Shown here one piece after another: positions 11,001-18,394 of a stretch of DNA of 64,000 nucleotides. This DNA is from Variovorax ginsengisoli (GTDB lineage Bacteria > Pseudomonadota > Gammaproteobacteria > Burkholderiales > Burkholderiaceae_C): contig NZ_RCZJ01000006.1 of NCBI RefSeq assembly GCF_006438845.1, positions 62,001 through 126,000 on the forward strand, read 5' to 3'. Made by a program: the position numbers and the translations under genes. The notes under the pieces were generated by a model. It searched no databases, was not told where the DNA came from, and saw nothing but the letters and a program-made list of their open reading frames with translations. Position 1 is the first letter of the stretch. Every line of letters starts with the position of its first letter.

Positions 11001-12310
11001 ATGCCTTCATCACCAGCCCGTCGCTGCCGACCACGCATTCGGTGTCGGGCGAGCGCACCGATGTCGCCGTGCAGCTCGACTACACCGGCGCCGACCGCTA
11101 CAGCCTCTACGGCTTCGCGCAGAAAAGCCTGCGCACCACCGGCACGCGCCTGGAGAACGACCGCCTGGGCATCGGCGGCAAGTACCGCGTGACCGACAAG
11201 CTCGCGCTGCGTGCCGAGGTGTCGGGTGGCGACGGCGGTGCCGCGGGGAAGGCCGGCGTCGACTACCAGTACGACGACCGCTCGAGCGTCTACATGACGT
11301 ACCTGGCCGACACCGGCCGCACCGACGAGAACCTGATCGGTCGCGGTGGCAATCTCGTGACGGGTGCGCGCTCGCGCATCGGCGACGGCCTCACGCTGTT
11401 CACCGAGCACCGCCAGAGCACCGGCGACCAGCCGGGCCTGACGCATGCCTACGGCGTGCAGTACGCCCCCGACACACGCTGGACCTTCGGCGTGAACTTC
11501 GAGAACGGGTGGATCGGTGCCGAAACCCTCGGCGTGATGAAGCGCGAGGCGATCGCCACCACGGCCGGCTATTCGAGCGAGGCGCTCAAGTACAGCGGCG
11601 GCCTCGAATACCGCAAGGACGCCGGCGCGCTGGAAGAGCGCACCAGCTGGCTGCTGAAGAACTCGTTCAGCTGGAAGGTGGACCGCGACGCGCGCTGGAT
11701 CGGCAAGCTCAACTGGGCCGACAGCGACAGCAGCAGCGGCGCGCTCAACGCCGCCAAGTACACCGAAGCGATGGTCGGCTACGGCTTGCGTCCGGCGCTG
11801 AACGACAAGCTGAACCTGCTGTTCAAGTACACCTTCCTCTACGACCTCTCGTCGCCGGGGCAGGTGGTCAACACCGGGCTCGACAGCAACATGGGCACCG
11901 TGACCAGCACCGGCATCGACTACCAGCAGCGCAGCCACGTGTTCGCCGTCGACGCCACCTACGACATCAACCAGCGCTGGACCATCGGCGGCAAGTACGC
12001 GTGGCGTCGCGGCGACCTGCGCGCGAGCCGCGACGACTCGGCGCCGTGGTTCAAGAGCACGGCCGAGCTCGCCGTGGTGCGGGTCGACTGGAAGCTGGTG
12101 CGCAACTGGGACTGGATGGTCGAGCTGCGCTCGCTGCGCGCGAAGGAGTTGAAGGACCGCAAGGACGGCTGGCTCACTGCGGCCTACTACCACGTCAACG
12201 AGAACTTCAAGGTCGGCCTGGGCTACAACTTCACCGACTACTCGGACGACCTGACCGACCTGAGCTACCGCAGCCGAGGCTTCTTCCTGAACGTGCTCGG
12301 CAAGTTCTGA
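8096..12310 (+). CDS. Outer-membrane beta-barrel protein with OmpA-like peptidoglycan-binding domain
   Basis: This 1,404-residue protein is likely an outer-membrane partner of the giant repeat protein encoded just upstream. The chosen ATG gives a clean signal peptide (basic start, then hydrophobic, ending near AHA/QT). An in-frame ATG at 8030 overlaps the upstream stop and would add 22 residues, so the start is not certain. Residues about 107-219 are an OmpA C-terminal-like domain (GHTDV, NRRVEVRV). A mixed Ig/invasin-like region follows to about residue 500. The rest has alternating aromatic/polar strands typical of a large beta-barrel and ends in Phe after GKF, a usual outer-membrane insertion signal. 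Barrel anchoring, peptidoglycan contact and a role in exporting or holding the neighbour are inferences. It is much longer than ordinary OmpA-family porins. Confidence 0.75.
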   Translation: MRKLPKRIALARAVTTACLAIGLAHAQTAAPEARHGSAEVRGRMLDRNAADLRAVEIGGTDVIPRSAERELPKAVFVLGDERTLQGGTPASSTAAQSTPRSDSSTPRFESGADLLRPADRERLDKIVAQVRGRTGLRFEIVGHTDVQRISPQLQPRFADNQALGLARAQQVGRYLTQQLGLPESVADAASRGESEPVATPAQDPANWAANRRVEVRVYWTEVAPAIVRPAVPATDPTACGTLTAFGTDDAPLRITVDGQLLGADGIAATSADRQRCVDVQLERNQLRLQYDNLSAPRRLSAAAWPTTVVAGDSVRFAGYSNYRLFTAKAELRLFTANDAMQRRPLATVPLDAAMRGEWTVPEGLLERHADSVGGKIYYRLRVYDAQGRFDETDDLSLSVAERHVPDLKTPEPERELLQAYGKSNLAIANIPLQAGTVTASGAAIRPDESVRALGFAVPVDDNGRFVFQQLVPRRVQTGEIAVTDAKGASRVYRRDFELPTSDWFFIGQADLTIGKNSVSGPAALVTNDRNRYDGGSWSEGRLAGYAKGQINDRWTLTASLDTEERPLNEMFRNLDHKDPTSLFRRFDPSESWSTFGDDSTSIEDAPTQGRFYLRVDDGRSQAMWGNFKLSFGDTELTRISRGLYGFYGRYLGDEATSFGEARLKIDAYAAEPGTLAAREEFRGTGGSLYYLRNQDITRGAERVSVEIRDRDSGLVLKRSQLVPMSDYEIDYLQGRVLLSSPLSSLSDDGSLVRAGGFAGMPAYLVVDYEYTPLTSSLDTMAMGGRVSWWANDHVGVGVTAARQDQIGADQRLAGADLTLRKTESTYLKAEVARSEGPGTHQLNSLDGGFNFSSTQFGNGPSGRANAWRVEGQADLRDFDIGSGGRVSAYSQSRDAGFSAPGQYATNQTTQAGVSANVPVGDSGELRVKADRRDEREGYNSEVLDAQYGWQFAPSWKLGFGVRHDEKDGDAFITSPSLPTTHSVSGERTDVAVQLDYTGADRYSLYGFAQKSLRTTGTRLENDRLGIGGKYRVTDKLALRAEVSGGDGGAAGKAGVDYQYDDRSSVYMTYLADTGRTDENLIGRGGNLVTGARSRIGDGLTLFTEHRQSTGDQPGLTHAYGVQYAPDTRWTFGVNFENGWIGAETLGVMKREAIATTAGYSSEALKYSGGLEYRKDAGALEERTSWLLKNSFSWKVDRDARWIGKLNWADSDSSSGALNAAKYTEAMVGYGLRPALNDKLNLLFKYTFLYDLSSPGQVVNTGLDSNMGTVTSTGIDYQQRSHVFAVDATYDINQRWTIGGKYAWRRGDLRASRDDSAPWFKSTAELAVVRVDWKLVRNWDWMVELRSLRAKELKDRKDGWLTAAYYHVNENFKVGLGYNFTDYSDDLTDLSYRSRGFFLNVLGKF

Positions 12311-12325
12311 ACGGATGCGAGCCCG

Positions 12326-12772
12326 ATGATGTCCACGCGCGCACCCATCCCGCCGCTTCCCGCCCACAAGGTGGCGGTGTTCGAACGCGATTGGGAGCGC
12401 CGCAGCCAGCACCGGGTGATGCTCGAGACCGTGGGTTGCCAGACCGCTGGCTTCGATGACCTGGAGAGCCTGGTGGCCGCGTGCCGCACGTGCAAGCAAG
12501 GGTTCGATCTCCTGTTGCTCGCTTCCCCGGGCGATGTGTTCAGCGTGGAGGCCTGTCTGGCGGCGATCGAGGTCGAACGGCTGCGAACGCTGCCCTTGCT
12601 GCTGATCCTGGAAGAACGCCAGGTCCACGCGGTGCACGGCATCGCGAGAACGGCGCCGAGCGACTTCATCCTGTACCCGTTCGGTGCCGACGAGCTTCGC
12701 AGCCGCGTGCGGCGCCTGGGGCTGGCCACCACGCGCCCGGTCGCGCCGGCCACGCAGGAGAACGATCAGTAG
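12326..12772 (+). CDS. Degenerate response-regulator receiver-like protein
   Basis: A 148-residue stand-alone protein with the alternating beta/alpha pattern of a receiver (REC) domain. The usual acidic pair is only partly kept (VFERD near the N-terminus). The strand that should end in the phospho-accepting Asp reads FDLLLLAS with no acid there, and the conserved KPF near the end is YPF. It therefore looks like a pseudo-receiver that cannot be phosphorylated in the normal way. It starts 15 bases after the barrel gene and probably belongs to that operon, so it may be a regulator or scaffold for the surface system. Its last 7 bases overlap the end of the convergent TonB-receptor gene. Function is unknown; assignment to the REC fold is by pattern only. 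Confidence 0.6.
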   Translation: MMSTRAPIPPLPAHKVAVFERDWERRSQHRVMLETVGCQTAGFDDLESLVAACRTCKQGFDLLLLASPGDVFSVEACLAAIEVERLRTLPLLLILEERQVHAVHGIARTAPSDFILYPFGADELRSRVRRLGLATTRPVAPATQENDQ

Positions 12773-15081
12773 TCCAGCCGGACCGTCATTCCCAAGGTGC
12801 GCGGCGTGCCGACCGAGGCCACGTAGGCACCGTTCGCGGTGGCAGCGACGGTTGGGAAGTACTTCTTGTCGAGCGCGTTGCGCAACCAGAACGACAGGCT
12901 CCAGGCTTCGTTGCCGCGCGCTACCTTCCAGCCGGTGGCGAGGTGGATCAGGCCGTAGGCCGCGATGCGCGAGTACACCGAGCCGTCGAGCGTGCCGTCC
13001 TGCGCAGAACGCCACGCGTACGCCGCCGAAACGAAGTGCTGGGTGCTGGGCCCCACCGGCCTGCGGTATTCGGCGCCGGCGTTGAACGTCCAGCGCGGCG
13101 CGCCTGCGACCTGCCGCCCGGTCAGGCTACAGCGGGCATTCGGCACGAACGCGCGCTCGGACGGGCAGGGCGCATCGTCGTAGCGACGGTAGCGTGCGTC
13201 GTTGAAGGCGGCGTTGGTCCACACCGTCAACCCGCGCACGGGGCGGGCGCTGGCGTCCAGTTCGAGACCCTGGCTGCGCAGGTCACCGGCGTTGGTGAGG
13301 ATCTCGACGTAGTTGCCCGCGCCTGCGCCGGCGGGCACGAACATCGACGTCTGGTAGCCGCGCACACCGGCCAGGAAGGCGTTCACGTTGAGGGTCAGGC
13401 GGTCGTTCCACAGGCTGCTCTTGACACCGACGTCCAGGCTGTCGACACGCTCGGGCCCGATGATCAGCGACGCGGCACCCAGCGGGCCGGGCGCGGCACC
13501 CGGCCCCGCCAGATTGATCCCGCCGGACCGCTCGCCGTGCGACGCGCTCACGTAGCCGATCGCATCGTCGTCCAGCCGGTAGCTCGCGTTCAGGAGCGCC
13601 GACGGGCGGGTCTGACGGATCGCCAGCGAGCCGGTGTCGTACGCGCCGAGCACGATCGGCCGGTTGCGCAGGAAGGCGGTGGCGGCGGCACCGCCGGTCG
13701 AGTCACCGCGATGGGTGCGACCGTCCTTGCGCTCCTGCGTGACGCGCAGGCCGGCGGTGAGGTCGAGCCTGGACGTGGCGTGCCACGTGGCCTGGGAGAA
13801 CAGCGCGAAGCTTTCGGTGTCGAGCGCGCCGAAGCTCAGCGTGCTGGCGTTGGCGAGCACGGGCACGCGCGTTCCCTGCAGCACGATGTCCGCCTGCGGA
13901 CCGAACACGGTGGAGATCTCGTTGCGCATGCGTTGGCGCATGTAGAACGCGCCCACCACGTGGTCGACGGCGCCACTGGTCGGCCCGGCGTAGCGCAGCT
14001 CCTGCGAGAACTGCTGCTGGCGCACGCGGGTGCCTCCGTCGATCAGCACGGGGATGTTCAGGTTGTCGTTGGTGGTCGGTGCGAACTTCCATGAGCGGCC
14101 CGCGGTGATGGACGTCAAGGTGGCCCCGGACCCCAGCTTCCAGTTCGCTTCGGCCGACATGCCGCCCTGGTCGAGATCGACCCGCTCCACGCCGTCGGTG
14201 TTGACCGCGTAGCGCCGCGGGTCGTTCACGATGCCGGTGGCGCCGCCCGCACGGGCGCGCGCCGCTGCCGGACCGCCGCCCAGCGCGTAGATCACGCGGG
14301 TGCCGTAGGTAGACCGTTCGCGGTGCTGGTCGGCAATCACGCGAAGGCTGAAGCCGTCGCCGCGGCGCAGCAGCCACTGGCCGCGAAGGCCGGACCGATC
14401 GCCGCCGTTGACCCGACCGCCGTCGTAGAGGTTCTCGATGGTGCCGCGCTCATGGGTGCCATACACCAGCAGCCGGCCCGCCGTGTCTTCCGACAGGGCG
14501 CCCGAGAAGACCGCCTGGCCCTGCGCCAGGCCGCGCTGCCCGATCGAGAGCTGCAGGCTGCGTTCGGTTTCCCAAGTCGGCGGGCGCGAGTAGAGCGCGA
14601 GCACGCCAGCGGTCGTGTTCTTGCCGAACAGCGTGCCCTGCGGCCCGCGCAGCAGGTCGACGCGTTCGATGTCGAGCAAATCGAAGGTCGCCATGCCGGC
14701 ACGGCCCAGGTACACGTTGTCGAGGTAGACACCGGTGCTGCCTTCGAGCCCGTCGTTCGACGGGTTCTTGCCGACGCCGCGCACCGCGATCGCCGACTGC
14801 CGAGGGTCGCCGAAGGTGATGCTGGTGCTCGGCAGCCATTGCTGCAGGTCGTCGAGCCGGTAGCTTTGCTGCGCCTCGAGGGTCTCGCCGTCGATCGAGG
14901 TCAGCGGGATCGGCACCTGCTGCGCGGCTTCGGGGCGGCCACGTGCATCGACGGTGACGGTGCGAAGGGTTTCGGTGGGTTCGGAGAAAGCGGTTTTGGC
15001 GTGGCCGGCGAACGCGAGTCCGAGGACCAGCGTCCACCCGGCTGCGCGAGCCGGAAAGAGGGCGCGTCGAGCATCGTGCAT
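12766..15081 (-). CDS. TonB-dependent outer-membrane receptor
   Basis: This 771-residue protein is a TonB-gated outer-membrane importer, substrate unknown. It has a signal peptide, a plug domain (AVRGVG, GVYLDNVYLGR, IERVDLLRGPQGTLFGKN) over residues about 55-190, and a 22-strand-type barrel ending in an aromatic residue (VRLDY). The plug resembles receptors for iron complexes and other small ligands in the large family that also contains vitamin and xenobiotic receptors. No periplasmic binding protein or ABC permease lies next to it. It is transcribed away from a VWA-domain gene, and the shared 179-bp gap carries a 10-bp inverted repeat that may be an operator. Length and domain layout are complete. 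Confidence 0.88.
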   Translation of the reverse strand: MHDARRALFPARAAGWTLVLGLAFAGHAKTAFSEPTETLRTVTVDARGRPEAAQQVPIPLTSIDGETLEAQQSYRLDDLQQWLPSTSITFGDPRQSAIAVRGVGKNPSNDGLEGSTGVYLDNVYLGRAGMATFDLLDIERVDLLRGPQGTLFGKNTTAGVLALYSRPPTWETERSLQLSIGQRGLAQGQAVFSGALSEDTAGRLLVYGTHERGTIENLYDGGRVNGGDRSGLRGQWLLRRGDGFSLRVIADQHRERSTYGTRVIYALGGGPAAARARAGGATGIVNDPRRYAVNTDGVERVDLDQGGMSAEANWKLGSGATLTSITAGRSWKFAPTTNDNLNIPVLIDGGTRVRQQQFSQELRYAGPTSGAVDHVVGAFYMRQRMRNEISTVFGPQADIVLQGTRVPVLANASTLSFGALDTESFALFSQATWHATSRLDLTAGLRVTQERKDGRTHRGDSTGGAAATAFLRNRPIVLGAYDTGSLAIRQTRPSALLNASYRLDDDAIGYVSASHGERSGGINLAGPGAAPGPLGAASLIIGPERVDSLDVGVKSSLWNDRLTLNVNAFLAGVRGYQTSMFVPAGAGAGNYVEILTNAGDLRSQGLELDASARPVRGLTVWTNAAFNDARYRRYDDAPCPSERAFVPNARCSLTGRQVAGAPRWTFNAGAEYRRPVGPSTQHFVSAAYAWRSAQDGTLDGSVYSRIAAYGLIHLATGWKVARGNEAWSLSFWLRNALDKKYFPTVAATANGAYVASVGTPRTLGMTVRLDY

Positions 15082-15145
15082 GCGGCGACTCTAAATGACC
15101 GCTTGTGACAGAGGCGGACTTGCGAGGTGCGATTGCCGTGCGTCG

Positions 15146-15173
15146 GTGTGCGATTGCGAAAAAAATCGCACAC
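15146..15173. promoter_or_regulatory. Perfect 10-bp inverted repeat in a divergent promoter region
   Basis: GTGTGCGATT and AATCGCACAC are exact complements separated by 8 bases (GCGAAAAA). They lie between the divergent starts of the TonB receptor (15081) and the VWA protein (15261). A dimeric regulator could bind here. A folded RNA is possible but there is no T-run right after the second arm on the plus strand. I do not recognise it as a Fur or Zur site. Confidence 0.4.
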
Positions 15174-15260
15174 GGGCACGATGGTGGCGCCTCGTCACCC
15201 GCAATGCGCGCCGGCTGGCATCGAAGGCGTCGTCCATCTTGACCATCACTGCGCACCGGG

Positions 15261-16298
15261 ATGTTCTTCCTTTGGCCCCAGTTGCTCTGGCTCCTGCCGG
15301 CACTTGCCCTGCTGCCGGCAGCCTACGTGTGGTTGCTGCGCCGCCGCAGCAGGGCGGCGCTGCGGTTCAGCAACCTCGGCGTGGCCCGCACGGCGGCCGT
15401 CGGACGCCAATGGCGGCGGCACCTGCCGCCCGCGCTGCTGCTGCTGGCCATCGCGGGCCTGTTGATCGCCGCCGCGCGGCCCGTGGCGCGGGTGCCGCTG
15501 CCGTGGGCGCGCTCGACGGTCATGCTCGCCATCGACGTGTCGCTCAGCATGCGGGTGAGCGACGTCAAACCGACCCGCCTGGCCGCCGCCCAGGAGGCGG
15601 CCAAGCTGTTCCTGAGCGAGTTGCCCAAGGGCATCGAGGTCGGGCTCGTCACGTTCGCCGGCAGCAGCCAGGTCGCTCAGCGAGGAACGCTCGATCGCGA
15701 ATCGCTGGTGGCGGCCATCGATGCGTTCCAGATGCAGCTGGGCACCGCCGTGGGCAACGCCATCGTGCTGAGCCTCGCGGAGCTGTTTCCGGAGCAGGGC
15801 ATCGTCCTGAACGACCTGGCGCCTGCCCGCACGCAGCGCGGACGCAGTCTCGACGACAAGGCGAAGCCGCCGCCCGCGCAGATCGCACCGGTGCCGCCGG
15901 GTTCCTACGCGTCGGCCGCGATCATTTTGCTGAGCGACGGCCGCCGAACCACCGGCGTCGACACGCTGGAGGCGGCGAAGATGGCCGCCGATCGCGGCGT
16001 GCGCATTCATGTCGTGGGGCTGGGGACGGTGGAGGGCGACACGGCCACGCCCGACGGCACCGCGATCTACATGAAGCTGGACGAGCCGACCCTGCGCGAA
16101 GTCGCGCGCCTCACTGGCGGTGAGTACCACCACGCGGGCACTGCGGAAAAGCTGCGCAGCGTGTACGAGCTGCTCGGCTCGCGCGTGCAGGTGGAGTCGC
16201 GCGAGACCGAGCTCGCGGGGATGCTGGCGTTGGTCTCGGCGCTGGTCGCATTGGCAGCGGGTGTGCTGTCGATGCTGTGGCTCGGAAGAACCCACTGA
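15261..16298 (+). CDS. VWA-domain membrane protein (BatA-like)
   Basis: A 345-residue inner-membrane protein with two hydrophobic segments near the N-terminus (about 5-25 and 56-73), a von Willebrand A domain, and a final membrane helix near residues 318-338. The metal-binding MIDAS motif is intact (D92-x-S94-x-S96, then a Thr/Asp further on, LLSDGRRTTG). This layout is that of BatA/BB_0173-type proteins, which usually sit beside a MoxR ATPase and a DUF58 protein. Neither is present here, so it is an orphan. Such proteins are thought to act as envelope chaperones or sensors; the substrate is unknown. It runs opposite the TonB receptor across a short shared promoter region and ends before a bidirectional terminator. 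Confidence 0.8.
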   Translation: MFFLWPQLLWLLPALALLPAAYVWLLRRRSRAALRFSNLGVARTAAVGRQWRRHLPPALLLLAIAGLLIAAARPVARVPLPWARSTVMLAIDVSLSMRVSDVKPTRLAAAQEAAKLFLSELPKGIEVGLVTFAGSSQVAQRGTLDRESLVAAIDAFQMQLGTAVGNAIVLSLAELFPEQGIVLNDLAPARTQRGRSLDDKAKPPPAQIAPVPPGSYASAAIILLSDGRRTTGVDTLEAAKMAADRGVRIHVVGLGTVEGDTATPDGTAIYMKLDEPTLREVARLTGGEYHHAGTAEKLRSVYELLGSRVQVESRETELAGMLALVSALVALAAGVLSMLWLGRTH

Positions 16299-16333
16299 GC
16301 GCCACCCAGGCTCGACATTCAGCGAACAAAAAA

Positions 16334-16361
16334 AAGACCTAGCGATCGCTCGCTAAGTCTT
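16334..16361 (-). terminator. Rho-independent terminator after tRNA-Lys
   Basis: A 12-bp stem (one G-T pair) with a 4-base loop, followed on the minus strand by about eight T. It lies just after the tRNA-Lys 3' end. On the plus strand the stem also follows the VWA gene, with a weaker T-tract, so it may serve both directions. Confidence 0.85.
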
Positions 16362-16380
16362 TGATTTCTTTGGTATGGGG

Positions 16381-16456
16381 TGGTGGGCCCTGAGTGACTC
16401 GAACACTCGACCTACGGATTAAGAGTCCGCTGCTCTACCAACTGAGCTAAGAGCCC
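16381..16456 (-). tRNA. tRNA-Lys (anticodon CTT)
   Basis: A 76-base minus-strand cloverleaf with encoded CCA. The acceptor stem is GGGCTCT paired to AGGGCCC with one G-T pair. The anticodon loop CTCTTAA places CTT at the anticodon, which reads AAG. The T-arm has TTCGAGT. A perfect TATAAT element lies 35 bases upstream and a strong terminator lies 20 bases downstream. Confidence 0.97.
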
Positions 16457-16490
16457 CTGCCAGACATTGCTGTCTTCAGGCAAGACTGCG

Positions 16491-16496
16491 ATTATA
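16491..16496 (-). promoter_or_regulatory. -10 element (TATAAT) of tRNA-Lys
   Basis: A consensus TATAAT on the minus strand sits 35 bases before the tRNA-Lys 5' end, a normal distance for a short tRNA leader. The -35 region (about TACGAC) is poor, so the assignment rests on the -10 match. Confidence 0.5.
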
Positions 16497-16550
16497 GCCA
16501 TAGAAAAAGCGCTGTCGTACGATGCGTCGATCTCCACAGGAAAAAACCAC

Positions 16551-17270
16551 ATGTCCACCGGCCTCTCTTCTTCCGCCACCAGCGCGCATGTCGTGATCAC
16601 CGGGGCCAACGGCGCCTTGGGGCGCGCCCTGGTCCAGCGATTTATCGACGACGGCGCACGCTTGGCGCTCATCGGCCACAGCGACCGAGGGTTGGCCGAC
16701 GCCTTTCCCGGACTGGACAACTCCCGGCATCTCCTGATCGCCGCCGACGTGACCTCGGCCAGCAGCATGCAGGCCGCCGCAGCGCAAATCCTCTCCGCCT
16801 TCCAGCATGTCGATACGGTGGTTCATGCCGCGGGCGGCTTCGAGATGGGGCCGACGGTGCATGCCCTGGATCGCGCCAGCTGGGACCGCATGATGGACCT
16901 CAACGCCTGGTCCTTCGTCGCCGTCGCGCAGGCCTTCGCGCCCGCCATGATCACGCGCCGCGCTGGCAGCGTGGTCGCCGTGAGCGCCAAGACCGCAACA
17001 CGTGGCGCGGCGGCGATGTCGGCCTACATCGCTTCGAAGAGCGCGTTGCAGCGCCTGGTCGAAGCCATGGCGGCCGAGTTGTCGCCGCACGGCATTCACG
17101 TCAACAGCATCGCGCCGAGCGTGCTCGACACGCCGGCGAATCGGCAAGCCATGCCCGACGCGAACCCGGCCGAATGGGTGTCGACCTCGGTGGCTGCACA
17201 GACCGTCGCCTTCCTGGCCTCGCCGGCCGCGCAAGCCCTGCACGGCCAGCACTTGGCGCTCGATGCCTGA
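16551..17270 (+). CDS. Short-chain dehydrogenase/reductase
   Basis: A 239-residue classical SDR oxidoreductase, cytoplasmic and NAD(P)H-dependent. The cofactor loop GANGALG lies near residue 20, and the catalytic Tyr159-x3-Lys163 (YIASK) is present with an upstream Ser in AVSAK. The ATG at 16551 is chosen because AGG lies about ten bases before it and the Rossmann strand begins soon after; an upstream in-frame start would only add a stretch overlapping the tRNA promoter. Length is normal for the family. The substrate cannot be read from sequence and the neighbours (two tRNA genes) give no hint. Confidence 0.85.
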   Translation: MSTGLSSSATSAHVVITGANGALGRALVQRFIDDGARLALIGHSDRGLADAFPGLDNSRHLLIAADVTSASSMQAAAAQILSAFQHVDTVVHAAGGFEMGPTVHALDRASWDRMMDLNAWSFVAVAQAFAPAMITRRAGSVVAVSAKTATRGAAAMSAYIASKSALQRLVEAMAAELSPHGIHVNSIAPSVLDTPANRQAMPDANPAEWVSTSVAAQTVAFLASPAAQALHGQHLALDA

Positions 17271-17292
17271 TGCTGCAAGGGACGGCGAATGA

Positions 17293-17322
17293 AAAAGCCC
17301 CGGCGTGCATGCCGAGGCTTTT
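17293..17322 (-). terminator. Bidirectional terminator between SDR gene and tRNA-Ala
   Basis: A 12-bp stem, AAAGCC...GGCTTT type, with a 6-base loop at the end of both converging transcripts. It ends tRNA-Ala on the minus strand and the SDR gene on the plus strand. Confidence 0.85.
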
Positions 17323-17331
17323 CAATGTGCG

Positions 17332-17407
<76 letters not shown>

Positions 17408-17418
17408 GGCACGGATAA

Positions 17419-17424
17419 ATTCTA
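17419..17424 (-). promoter_or_regulatory. -10 element (TAGAAT) of tRNA-Ala
   Basis: TAGAAT on the minus strand sits 12 bases before the tRNA-Ala 5' end. That is closer than for tRNA-Lys and would give a very short leader. No convincing -35 hexamer was found. Confidence 0.35.
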
Positions 17425-17509
17425 ACCAGACGGCGTGTTCTGCGGCACGCCGAGGCCCAGAGCTGAGGCATTCTGGCCACCCATCACACTGAACGAAACG
17501 AGCGATTGC

Positions 17510-18376
17510 ATGACCCATCCCGACCCCGCCTGGCTCGACCGGATGTACAACAACCGCGCGCGCGTGCCGGAGAGCGCGGAGCACCTCGCGCGCTGGACGC
17601 GCGAATCCGCGGATGCGCGCGCCACCACGCCCGGCATTTGCGACCTCCGTTATGGCCATACGCCCAGCGAGACGCTCGATGTCTTCGCAGGCCCCGGCGC
17701 CAACGCCCCGGTGCTCTTCTTCATCCACGGCGGCTGGTGGCGGTCGCTCGACAAGAGCGACCATTCCTTCGTCGCGCCGCCCTTCGTCGAGCGCGGTGTC
17801 TGCGTCGTGCTGCCCAACTATGCGCTGTGCCCCGGCACCGAGGCCGCGCCGGTCACCATCCCCGAGATCGCGCTGCAGATGGTCCGCGCGCTGGCTTGGA
17901 CATGGCGGCACGTGGCCGAGCATGGCGGCGATCCGTCGCGCATCACGGTGGCGGGCCACTCGGCGGGCGGTCATCTCGCCGCGATGCTGCTGGCCTGCGA
18001 CTGGCAGGCCGTGGCGCCCGACCTTCCTGTGGACCTGGTGCGCAACGCGCTGTCGATCTCGGGCCTGCACGACCTGCGGGAGATTCGCCATGTGCCGTTT
18101 CTCATCGATTCGCTGCGGCTCACCGAGCGCGATGCGCAGCGCGCCAGCCCGGCACTGTGGCCGGCACCGAAGCGCGGCATGCTCTACAGCGTGGCCGGCG
18201 CCGACGAGAGCGAAGCCTTCCACGCCCAGAACGCCGCGGTCCGCAAAGCGTGGGGCGCGAAGACCGTGCCCGTCTGCGAACTGCTGCCGGGCTTGAACCA
18301 CTTCAGCATCGTCGAGGCCTTGGCCGACCCGGCGCATGCGCTGCACCACCACGCGATGGCTCTGCTGAACGCGTGA
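17510..18376 (+). CDS. Alpha/beta hydrolase, arylformamidase-like
   Basis: A 288-residue alpha/beta-hydrolase that resembles bacterial N-formylkynurenine formamidases and related carboxylesterases. The oxyanion-hole motif HGGWW starts at His73, the nucleophile is Ser151 in GHSAGG, and an acidic residue and His follow near the C-terminus (GLNHFS). The N-terminal segment with MYNNR is typical of this subgroup. The ATG at 17510 is preferred because the conserved WLDRMYNNR region follows at once. No kynurenine-pathway gene (tdo, kynU) is next to it, so the true substrate is open. Confidence 0.72.
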   Translation: MTHPDPAWLDRMYNNRARVPESAEHLARWTRESADARATTPGICDLRYGHTPSETLDVFAGPGANAPVLFFIHGGWWRSLDKSDHSFVAPPFVERGVCVVLPNYALCPGTEAAPVTIPEIALQMVRALAWTWRHVAEHGGDPSRITVAGHSAGGHLAAMLLACDWQAVAPDLPVDLVRNALSISGLHDLREIRHVPFLIDSLRLTERDAQRASPALWPAPKRGMLYSVAGADESEAFHAQNAAVRKAWGAKTVPVCELLPGLNHFSIVEALADPAHALHHHAMALLNA

Positions 18377-18394
18377 CGTGGCGGCGCGAGGGCG

